DNA from: DATEGZ01 sp035279905
GTDB lineage: Bacteria > Acidobacteriota > Vicinamibacteria > Vicinamibacterales > SCN-69-37
DNA: 64,000 bases
Reading direction: 5' to 3'
Assembly (NCBI GenBank): GCA_035279905.1
Contig: DATEGZ010000318.1
Span: 1 to 64,000 of the forward strand
The notes beneath the pieces are model-generated. The model was not told where the DNA came from. It saw only the letters and a list, made by a program, of their open reading frames with translations, and did no database searches. A program made the translations under genes and the position numbers. Below, piece by piece: positions 26,140-33,512 of this stretch (its first letter is position 1; each line of letters opens with the position of its first letter).

Positions 26140-26606
26140 GACGCCGCTCCAGGCGATGGCGCGCTTCGCGCCTGCACTTCTCGATTGAGCGCATCGAGCG
26201 CGTTCGCGGTCATCATCTTCGCGACGGACTCGATCAGCCGCTGACCGACGGCCGCGATTCGGCCGCCGACCAGGGCGTCGGACGTATACGTCAGTCGCGT
26301 GCCGGCGGGATCGTCGGCCAGATCGACCGTGGCCGAGCCGCGCACGTGTCCGACGCCGCCCTTGCCGTCGATCTGCATGACAAAGTGCGAAGGCTCCTGC
26401 TGATCGACGAGCGTGACCTTCATGGCAAACTCGGCCGCCGTGACGGGCCCGATGCTGACTTTCATCACGCCTTCGAAGTGACCGTCGCCGGTCTTCGTCA
26501 GCGTCTTCGCGCCCGGCAGGACCTTCACGAGCACCGCCGGATCCTGCAGCAGCGTCCACACGACGGCGCGCGGTCCCGCGAAGGTGAAGGTGCCGGTCAG
26601 GGTCAT
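26136..26606 (-). CDS. CoxG family SRPBCC protein
   Basis: A 156-residue helix-grip (SRPBCC) protein of the CoxG family, starting MTLTGTFTFAGPRAVVWTLL, with the conserved LPGAKTLTKTGDGHFEG loop and VKVSIGPVTAAE strand. Relatives recruit CO dehydrogenase to the membrane or assist its assembly. It overlaps both flanking genes by 4 bp, so it is an integral operon member. Confidence 0.88.
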   Translation of the reverse strand: MTLTGTFTFAGPRAVVWTLLQDPAVLVKVLPGAKTLTKTGDGHFEGVMKVSIGPVTAAEFAMKVTLVDQQEPSHFVMQIDGKGGVGHVRGSATVDLADDPAGTRLTYTSDALVGGRIAAVGQRLIESVAKMMTANALDALNREVQARSAPSPGAAS

Positions 26607-28948
26607 GACGGCGTCTTCTCCTTGTTGATCAGGTCGAACAGTCGATTCGGACTTAGCGGAATCTCGCAGATCTCGACGCCGGTCCCCGACAGCGCATCCT
26701 CGACCGCCTGCGCAAAGACGGCGCCCGACGGAATGCAGCCGGCCTCGCCCACGCCCTTGAGGCCGAGCGAGTTGAACGGCGACGGCGTTTCGCGATGCGC
26801 GGTTTCAATCGCCGGCACATCCGTCGCGGTCGGCAGCAGGTAGTCCATGAACGACGCGTTCAGCAGCTGGCCCTGCTCGTCGTACACGAGCGCTTCGAAA
26901 AACGCGTTGCCGATGCCGTGCGCCACGCCGCCATGAATCTGTCCCTCGACCAGCAGCGGATTGATGATCGTCCCGCAGTCGTGGACCACGAGGTACCGCA
27001 CGATCTTCACCGCGGCGGTTTCCGGATCGACTTCGACGACCATCGCGTGGACGCCGCTCGCGGTGCTGCCGCGATCGGGCCCGAAGTACGCCGTGCTCTC
27101 GAGGCCCGGCTCCGATCCGGGGCGCACGGCGCCGCGCAACGGATTGGCCATCCCGGCGAGATCGCCAAGGGCAATGCTGCGATCGGGCGCGCCCTTCACG
27201 CCGACACGCCCGCCGTCGATGACCAAGTCGTCTTTTGACACGCCCAGCTTCGCGGCGCCCAGATCGAGAATCTTTCCGCGCACCGACATCGCTGCCGCGT
27301 GACACGCGCTGCCGGCGACGACCGCGCCACGGCTGGCGAACGTCCCGGTCCCCCAGTGAAATTCCCGCGTGTCACCGGTGACGACGCGCACGTCCTCGAC
27401 GGCCACACCGAGCGCATCGGCCACGATCTGCGCGAGCACCGTGAAGTGACCCTGCCCCTGCGTGCCGACGCCGGTCGCGACGCGCACCGTGCCGCTCGGC
27501 TCGATCGTGACTCGCGCGCCCTCGTAGGGACCGATGCCGGTGCCTTCGACGTAGCACGCGATGCCGACGCCAACGCGCGTGCCGTCGGGTTTCGCACGCG
27601 GGGATTTCTCTCGCACGAACGCGTCGTACCCAATCAGCTCGGCCGCCTGCTCGAGGGCCGGCAGGTAGTCGCCGCTGTCGTACACGAGCGGCGCAGAATC
27701 CTGAAACATGATCTCGTGGTTGTGCGGGAATCGATCGGGACCGAGCAGATTGCGTTTGCGGATCTCGACGCGGTCGATGCCGAGTTCCTTCGCCGCGAGA
27801 TCCAGTAGGCGCTCGCTCACGAACACCCCGTGCTGCCGGCCCGCGCCGCGCACCGGCGTCACGATCGGCTTGTTCGTGAACACCGACGTGAACTCCGTCT
27901 CGTAGTTCGGAATGTCGTACGGGCCCAGCAGCGTGCACTGCGTGTTGATCGGAATCGTCAGGCCGTACGGATCGTAGGCGCCGGTATCGCACAGGAACCA
28001 GTCCTTGACGCCGAGAATGCGCCCGTCTTTCGACAGCGCCATCTCCGCCTCATGCACCTGTCCCCGCTCCTGAGTCGTCGCGAAGAAGTTCTCCTGGCGA
28101 TCTTCCGTCCACTTGAGCGGCCGGCCGAGGCGCATCGCCGCCCACGGCAGCAGCAGCTCCTCCGGGTAGAACATCATGATCTTCGGACCGAATCCGCCGC
28201 CGACGAACGGCGCGATGACGCGCACCTGCGACTCGAGCAGACCCAGCCTCTGGGCCAGACCGTTGCGGATCGGGATCGGCGCCTGCGTCGTGTCCCAGAT
28301 CGTCATTTCTTCTGTACGCGGATTCCAATCCACCGCCACGGCGCGATTCTCGATCGCTGCCGATACGCCCCGGTCGTAGAGAAACCGTCGCTTGACCACC
28401 GCGTGAGCCTTCGCGCGCGCCGCGGCATAGTCACCCTTGCGCTGCACGACGTTCGCCGCGGCGTTCGACGACAGGTGCGGATGAACGAGCGGCGCGCCGG
28501 GCTTCATCGCGGCCTCGAGATCGACGACCGCATCGATGGGCTCGATGTCGACGACGACGTCCGCGAGGGCATCTTCACCGACGTAGCGGCTCGTCGCGAC
28601 GATCATCGCGATCGGCTCGCCCACGAAACGGACCTTGTCCTTCGCGAGCGGCAGCTGCGTGCAGCCGTGAAAGACGTGGCCCGGGATGGGCGGCGGGTTG
28701 ACGAGAATCGGGCCGGGCTTGCAGTAATCGCCGAGGTCGTCCGCCGTGTACACCGCGACGACGCCGTCGCGTGCGCGTGCCGCGCTGACGTCGACGCTCT
28801 TCAGCGTCCCGTGCGCGAACTGGCTGCGCACGAACACCACGTGCAGCATCCCCGGCAGCTGGACATCATCGACGAAGAGCGCATGGCCGGTGAGCAGGCG
28901 AGCATCCTCGTTGCGACGGATGCGGCGGCCGACGGTGGGCGCAGGCAT
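26603..28948 (-). CDS. Molybdopterin-binding large subunit of xanthine-dehydrogenase-type hydroxylase
   Basis: The 781-residue catalytic subunit carries the molybdenum cofactor. Key marks are GRRIRRNEDARLLTG at the start, GGGFGPK for the MPT cofactor, the VRGAGRQ active-site loop at 367-372, and late Glu in GVGEAG, the catalytic base in this family. The RGAGR sequence is the form II/heterocycle-hydroxylase type. The AYxCSFR loop with the Cu-binding cysteine of true CO dehydrogenase is absent, so CO oxidation is unlikely. It would hydroxylate an aromatic N-heterocycle or aldehyde. The FeS, FAD and CoxG-like subunits flank it. Confidence 0.93.
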   Translation of the reverse strand: MPAPTVGRRIRRNEDARLLTGHALFVDDVQLPGMLHVVFVRSQFAHGTLKSVDVSAARARDGVVAVYTADDLGDYCKPGPILVNPPPIPGHVFHGCTQLPLAKDKVRFVGEPIAMIVATSRYVGEDALADVVVDIEPIDAVVDLEAAMKPGAPLVHPHLSSNAAANVVQRKGDYAAARAKAHAVVKRRFLYDRGVSAAIENRAVAVDWNPRTEEMTIWDTTQAPIPIRNGLAQRLGLLESQVRVIAPFVGGGFGPKIMMFYPEELLLPWAAMRLGRPLKWTEDRQENFFATTQERGQVHEAEMALSKDGRILGVKDWFLCDTGAYDPYGLTIPINTQCTLLGPYDIPNYETEFTSVFTNKPIVTPVRGAGRQHGVFVSERLLDLAAKELGIDRVEIRKRNLLGPDRFPHNHEIMFQDSAPLVYDSGDYLPALEQAAELIGYDAFVREKSPRAKPDGTRVGVGIACYVEGTGIGPYEGARVTIEPSGTVRVATGVGTQGQGHFTVLAQIVADALGVAVEDVRVVTGDTREFHWGTGTFASRGAVVAGSACHAAAMSVRGKILDLGAAKLGVSKDDLVIDGGRVGVKGAPDRSIALGDLAGMANPLRGAVRPGSEPGLESTAYFGPDRGSTASGVHAMVVEVDPETAAVKIVRYLVVHDCGTIINPLLVEGQIHGGVAHGIGNAFFEALVYDEQGQLLNASFMDYLLPTATDVPAIETAHRETPSPFNSLGLKGVGEAGCIPSGAVFAQAVEDALSGTGVEICEIPLSPNRLFDLINKEKTPS

Positions 28949-28951
28949 GGC

Positions 28952-29422
28952 TTATCGCTTGCCGGTCGCGATCTGCACGGCGTGCACGATGTGCTGATAG
29001 CCCGTACATCGGCAGAGATTCGCCGAGATCGCGTCGCGGATGGCGGCTTCGTCAGGATTCGGCTGATCGCGCAGAAACGCCGTCAGCGTCATCAGGATGC
29101 CGGGCGTGCAGAACCCGCACTGCAGTCCGTGCGCCTGACGGAACGCCTCCTGGAGCGGGTTCAGCTCGCCGTTCGGACCACTGAGACTCTCGACCGTGCG
29201 AATCTCGTGGCCGTCCGCCTGCGCTGCGAGCATGATGCACGACCGCGCCGGCTCCCCATCGCACAGAATCGTGCACGCCCCGCAGACGCCGTGCTCGCAG
29301 CCGACGTGGGTGCCGGTCAGGCCAAGATCCTGCCGCAGAAAATCACTGAGCAGCAGACGCGGCTCGATCGTGCGTGTCTGCGGTTGGCCGTTCACGATGA
29401 CGGTGATGGTGAGCTGCTGCAC
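28952..29422 (-). CDS. 2Fe-2S subunit of molybdenum hydroxylase (CoxS-like)
   Basis: The 156-residue protein has the plant-type ferredoxin motif CEHGVCGACTILCDG and the second 2Fe-2S cluster CGFCTPG ... CRCTGYQ, so all eight cysteines are present. It is the electron-transfer subunit and first gene of the operon. A poor -10-like AT stretch precedes it, in the short divergent spacer to the lipoprotein gene at 29468. The spacer to the large subunit is 3 bp. Confidence 0.94.
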   Translation of the reverse strand: MQQLTITVIVNGQPQTRTIEPRLLLSDFLRQDLGLTGTHVGCEHGVCGACTILCDGEPARSCIMLAAQADGHEIRTVESLSGPNGELNPLQEAFRQAHGLQCGFCTPGILMTLTAFLRDQPNPDEAAIRDAISANLCRCTGYQHIVHAVQIATGKR

Positions 29423-29467
29423 CGACGCGAAATCCTAGCATTTCTCCTATATGGCTGAGTGGCTTCC

Positions 29468-30004
29468 ATGCGCCGGATATCCCTGTCTCTTGCTTTGACG
29501 TTCACGCTGATGTGGTCGGCCTGCGGCACCTCGTCGCCGGCGCGTCCGACGCCGCCGCCTGACCTTTCCGGCGCGTGGCTGGGGGAAATGACCCTGACGA
29601 CCTTCGAAGGCGGCGAATGTCTCGCTACGGCGTTTCACGACATCGCCGGGTTCCCTGGTCAGTTCAACGCGTCGCTGGTGCAGTCGGGGTCGCATGTCAC
29701 CGCGACCATGGACCTCGGACACACTGGCGCGGTCTGCGATTTCGATGGGTCCATCGACGGCGATCAGCTGGTCCTGAACGCCACGAGCTGCGCGGCGCCG
29801 AAGACCGTGGCGGTGCAGTGCCCAAATGACGCGCCCCGAGGGCTCCTTCCGCAAGGGGAGAGTCTTCGTGCGACCATCGGCGACAATCGCGTGGATGGTC
29901 GCGCCATCGAGGACGACAACGTCGTCCTCAGCGGCACATCAACGAGCGTCGGGCACTTTACGGGCACCAGCTCGTTCATCCTGACCCGCCGCCTCCCCGG
30001 TTGA
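29468..30004 (+). CDS. Secreted lipoprotein, unknown function
   Basis: From ATG 29468 the protein has 178 residues: a signal peptide ending in a lipobox (LMWSAC, Cys at about 19), a Thr/Pro linker, and a beta-rich domain of about 140 residues with two or three Cys and repeated Gly-Asp turns (DLSGAWLGEMTLTTFEGG; DGSIDGDQLVLNAT). This is typical of Acidobacterial single-domain lipoproteins that share a lipocalin-like look, but no family is named with certainty. A GTG nine bases earlier is an alternative start. Confidence 0.72.
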   Translation: MRRISLSLALTFTLMWSACGTSSPARPTPPPDLSGAWLGEMTLTTFEGGECLATAFHDIAGFPGQFNASLVQSGSHVTATMDLGHTGAVCDFDGSIDGDQLVLNATSCAAPKTVAVQCPNDAPRGLLPQGESLRATIGDNRVDGRAIEDDNVVLSGTSTSVGHFTGTSSFILTRRLPG

Positions 30005-30062
30005 CAGCGCACGCGGTCACGGACTCAAATCGAGATCGCCTCCCCCGACAAACTCAATACGC

Positions 30063-30680
30063 GTGTCGGCAGACCACCGCTCTTCGGCCACCTTTGCGGC
30101 GCTCGGCCGCCTGGTCCGGCATCTCACGTCGTGGCTCATCGAGGTCGGAAGCTGGATCTTCGGCGGCCTGATCGCCTTCAGCATCGTCATGATCTCGGCG
30201 TTGCTCACCGTTGGCCCGGTGGATGCGGCGATTCTCACGTCGACCACGGCGTTTGCCGTCGCTCTCCCGCTGAGCATCGCGGGCGTGTTCGTGCTGAGGC
30301 TGATCAAGGACATCAACGACGTCGGGCTCGACGATCTGGCGTTGCAGTCGTTCAAGGCGGCCGGATTCCCGCGGATTGAAACGTACTTTCCCCCGGCCCT
30401 CGTCAGAGCGTCGATGCACGAGCGGCGCGCGATGATGGCGCTCGGCTGGTCGCTGGGCATCCTCGCGCTGAGCGTCGCGTCGACCGTCACGGGCCTCGTG
30501 GCGGCGCTGTGGCACATGCGCTGGTGGATCGGCGTGGTGGCGATCGCAGTCGCGTTCTTCACGAGCGTGCTGACAGTCGCAGTCATCGCACGCTCGCTGC
30601 CGCCAGAGACCGAGCAGGAACAGGAGTTGAGGAAACGTTGGGCGGAGCGCCACGCGCGTGTCCCACGTTCGGAGGCGTAG
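30063..30680 (+). CDS. Four-TM membrane protein, unknown function
   Basis: A 205-residue protein with four predicted TM helices: about 26-48 (WIFGGLIAFSIVMISALLTV), 57-78, 123-145 and 150-170. The charged loop (residues 80-120) contains a DDLALQSFKAAGFPRIE segment. No catalytic motifs are seen. The start is a GTG. The antisense frame is also open, but strong third-position GC bias and TM structure favour this strand. Confidence 0.6.
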   Translation: MSADHRSSATFAALGRLVRHLTSWLIEVGSWIFGGLIAFSIVMISALLTVGPVDAAILTSTTAFAVALPLSIAGVFVLRLIKDINDVGLDDLALQSFKAAGFPRIETYFPPALVRASMHERRAMMALGWSLGILALSVASTVTGLVAALWHMRWWIGVVAIAVAFFTSVLTVAVIARSLPPETEQEQELRKRWAERHARVPRSEA

Positions 30681-30762
30681 AGCGCCCCGTACGAGCGTTG
30701 TAGGGGTCGTGTACGGGCATAGTCAGTGGCTGGCAGTTCGGTCGCCCTTCACACTGGCCTGC

Positions 30763-31791
30763 ATGGCCGGGCCAGCCAAAGCGACGACATTTGTCACAGG
30801 AGCCGCCGGGTTCCTGGGCCTGGAGCTGGTCAGAGTCCTCCTGGCCCGTGGCCACCAGGTCTCGGGCCTCACTGAGTCGGTGGAGGGCGCGCAGGAACTG
30901 CGGCGGGCCGGAGCGGTTCCGGTCATGGGCGACCTGCTCAATCCCGGGCAGTGGCAGGACGAAGTAGCAGCGGACTGGGTCTTCCATCTTCCGCCGCGCC
31001 CGCAGCCCGGACAACGCCTGACCCGAAAACGCGCCGAAGCGATCGCACGAGCGGGCGCGTTGATGGATACGCACCTGTTCGACGCGGTGGCCGCCGGCGC
31101 GACGCGCCGGACGGTGTACGTCGCCGACGTGAACTGTTACGGAGCTATCGGCCAGCGTCCGATCAACGAGGACGAGCCCCTGCGGCCGACCACCTGGGGA
31201 CGCTACCTGATGCCGGCGCTCAACCGGGTCGACGGGTACGCCGTCGCCGGACTGCCGATCGTCACGGCGTTTCCCGGGTGGATCTACGGCGATGGCGCGT
31301 GGTTTCGCGAGCGCGTCATCGATCCGATCATGGCAGGCCGCCGGCTGCTGCAGATCGGGAAGGCGGGGCCGTGGGTGTCTCCCATTCACGTCCACGACTG
31401 CGCTCGCGCGCTCGTGCATCTCGCCGAGCATGGTGAAGCCGGCGGCCGGTATTTCGTCGTGGACGGCGAGCCGATCCGGATGGACGAATTCGCAGAAACG
31501 TTCGCCCGTCTGGCGAACCGTGCCCTGCGCGTCTGGCGCGTGCCCGCGGCGGCCGCCCGACTGTTCGTCGGATCCGTCCTGGCCGACGACGTCCGGGCCG
31601 ACGCCGTGTTCTCGAACATTCGATTGCGCGGGATCGGATTCCGCTTCCGGTATCCCACCCTCGAGCGGGGACTGCGGCAGGTCCTCGGACTGGAACAGAA
31701 AGAAGAGCACGGGGACTGGGCGGAGGAAGCGTCGGCATTTCCGCAACGCAACCGGTCGTCCCAAATGAAGGAGAAGGTCAAGCAGTCATGA
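30763..31791 (+). CDS. NAD-dependent epimerase/SDR-like protein with a degenerate active site
   Basis: The 342-residue extended SDR protein opens with TTFVTGAAGFLGLELVRVLL, the TGxxGxxG NAD motif, and has the GYAVAGLPIVTAFPGWIYG substrate strand. At the position of the catalytic Tyr-x3-Lys pair, relatives have YGRSK; here the sequence is TTWGRYLMPALNR, with no Lys. It may therefore bind substrate without normal catalysis. It is coupled by a 4-bp ATGA overlap to a lipoprotein gene, followed by a sigma-54 activator, in one operon. Confidence 0.75.
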   Translation: MAGPAKATTFVTGAAGFLGLELVRVLLARGHQVSGLTESVEGAQELRRAGAVPVMGDLLNPGQWQDEVAADWVFHLPPRPQPGQRLTRKRAEAIARAGALMDTHLFDAVAAGATRRTVYVADVNCYGAIGQRPINEDEPLRPTTWGRYLMPALNRVDGYAVAGLPIVTAFPGWIYGDGAWFRERVIDPIMAGRRLLQIGKAGPWVSPIHVHDCARALVHLAEHGEAGGRYFVVDGEPIRMDEFAETFARLANRALRVWRVPAAAARLFVGSVLADDVRADAVFSNIRLRGIGFRFRYPTLERGLRQVLGLEQKEEHGDWAEEASAFPQRNRSSQMKEKVKQS

Positions 31792-32411
31792 AGAACGCAA
31801 CATTCATTCTCGTCGGCCTCATTGGTTCGTTGTTCGTCGTTGGCTGTGGTCAAACGTCTTCCCCGTCGAGTCCGTCATCGCCCGCAGGCGTTTCGACATC
31901 CACGTCGTCCGCCTCGCCGCAATCGGCCAAGGAACACACGCGAGTGGGGTTCGGCTTCAACGGCACGGTGAGCGGTTTCCCGACAGGCGTCGTGTCCCTG
32001 ACCGGCGGCGGCTCGTACGACCGCACGGCGAGTCTCTCCTCTGCGGGTGGAGGCTTTGGGTGCATCGAGTCGGTGCTGCAGGGACCGCTGAGCACGAGCC
32101 TCAATCCAAACACTCCCGGTCCATGCCTCGCCGGCGAGGGTGTCCGATGGGATACGGCCGCGCTGCTGACCGGCACGATGTTCAAGTGCACCGGCGCTCA
32201 GACCGAGGCGCTGAAGCCGGCGCTGACCAGTGACAACACCATCGTGCTCACGGCCGACTTCTATCAAGCGAGCAACGGCAACGACGAGTCGTTCAGGGCC
32301 AACATGATTGTGTCGGATCACGATCTCGCTGATGACATCCTCGGCGTCCAGAACATGTGGGTGCAGGGCGTGGGTTGCGGTACCGCGAAGTCGGTCAACT
32401 TCAGCCGGTGA
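31788..32411 (+). CDS. Secreted lipoprotein, unknown function
   Basis: The 207-residue protein has a signal peptide with lipobox (LFVVGC, Cys at about 20) and a Ser/Pro-rich linker (residues 21-48) ahead of a globular domain with Cys pairs (FGCIES, GPCLAG, FKCTGA, VGCGTA). The four cysteines suggest two disulfides and export. Relatives in this phylum are uncharacterised. It overlaps the preceding epimerase gene and lies 9 bp before the activator gene. Confidence 0.7.
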   Translation: MKNATFILVGLIGSLFVVGCGQTSSPSSPSSPAGVSTSTSSASPQSAKEHTRVGFGFNGTVSGFPTGVVSLTGGGSYDRTASLSSAGGGFGCIESVLQGPLSTSLNPNTPGPCLAGEGVRWDTAALLTGTMFKCTGAQTEALKPALTSDNTIVLTADFYQASNGNDESFRANMIVSDHDLADDILGVQNMWVQGVGCGTAKSVNFSR

Positions 32412-32420
32412 GGAGATCAC

Positions 32421-33434
32421 GTGACGCTGGTAAGCAGTGAGCACGTTGCCCGCTATGGCATCGTCGGCAAGAGCCGTGCGGTCGCCGAGGTCGTTCGTCG
32501 CATCGAACTGGTCTCGGCGACCCGCAGCACGGTCTTGATCACCGGCGAAACCGGCACGGGCAAAGAGTTGGTGGCGCGCGCCGTCCACCATCGCAGCGAG
32601 CAGCGCGGCCTGCCGTTCGTCAAGGTCAACTGCGCCGCCATTCCCGAGACCCTGCTGGAATCGGAGCTCTTCGGTCACGTCAGAGGGGCGTTCACGGGCG
32701 CAACGGGCCCGAAGAAGGGCAAGTTCGCCCTGGCCAACCGCGGTTCCATCTTTCTCGACGAAATCGGCACGATGAGCGTCGGTCTGCAGGCGAAGCTGTT
32801 GCGCGTCCTGCAGGAACGCGAAATCGAGCCGCTCGGATCGGAGCGATCGGAGCATGTGGACGTTCGCGTCATCGCGGCGACGAATCGCCCCCTCCGTCAG
32901 CTCATCGACGACGGACGATTCCTGGAGGATCTGTTCTATCGCCTTCACGTAGTCCGGATCGTGGTACCTCCGCTTCGCGAGCGCCTCGAGGATATTCCGC
33001 TGCTCGTCGAGCACTTCGTCGAGAAGCACGCGGACCTGAGCGGAAAACCCATCGATGCGCTGGAGCCGGGCGTGCTGGCCTTGCTCCAGGAGCATCACTG
33101 GCCGGGCAACGTACGCGAGCTGGAGAACACGATCGAGCGCGCGGTCGTGCTGACGACCGGCCCGACCATCACCCGGGACACCGTCACGATGGAGACGGAC
33201 CGTGCCACGCGAACGCTTGGCGTGCCCTCGCTGAAGCTGCGGGAGAACATCGAGTGGATCGCCTCAGAAACGCTGCGCCAGGCGCTCGAAATGTCGTCTG
33301 GCAAACGAGACGCCGCCAGACTCATGGGCATCAGCCCCCGAGCGCTCTCCTACTACCTGGCCAAATACCCGATCGTCGATGCGCTGCGGAATCCTCTGGC
33401 GGCGCGAGGCTTCGAGATGCGGCAGCCGAATTGA
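32421..33434 (+). CDS. Sigma-54-dependent activator, AAA+ plus Fis HTH, no receiver domain
   Basis: The 337-residue enhancer-binding protein begins directly with its AAA+ domain: Walker A GETGTGKE, the sigma-54-contacting GAFTGA loop, Walker B GSIFLDEIG and RLHVVRI. A Fis-type helix-turn-helix ends it (KRDAARLMGISPRALSYYLAK). There is no N-terminal receiver, GAF or PAS domain, so it is either constitutively active or controlled by partner proteins. The GTG start has a GAGGAGA ribosome site. It is the last gene of the epimerase-lipoprotein operon. Confidence 0.92.
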   Translation: MTLVSSEHVARYGIVGKSRAVAEVVRRIELVSATRSTVLITGETGTGKELVARAVHHRSEQRGLPFVKVNCAAIPETLLESELFGHVRGAFTGATGPKKGKFALANRGSIFLDEIGTMSVGLQAKLLRVLQEREIEPLGSERSEHVDVRVIAATNRPLRQLIDDGRFLEDLFYRLHVVRIVVPPLRERLEDIPLLVEHFVEKHADLSGKPIDALEPGVLALLQEHHWPGNVRELENTIERAVVLTTGPTITRDTVTMETDRATRTLGVPSLKLRENIEWIASETLRQALEMSSGKRDAARLMGISPRALSYYLAKYPIVDALRNPLAARGFEMRQPN

Positions 33435-33512
33435 GCCCGCAAGCGTCCCCCGTCTTCTGGACGGAATTGTTCAGTGATCGCTTCCTGTCCTGTGATAAGA
33501 ACAGCCGGGCCC

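Noticed and set aside
26603..28948. True CO dehydrogenase large subunit (form I)
   Set aside because: The active-site loop is RGAGR, not AYxCSFR. The copper-binding Cys is missing, so the enzyme is kept as a general molybdenum hydroxylase.
27830..29458. A roughly 540-codon plus-strand open frame antisense to the molybdenum-hydroxylase subunits
   Set aside because: It covers two clear genes in reverse and is composed mainly of Arg, Ala, His and Asp, as expected for a GC shadow.
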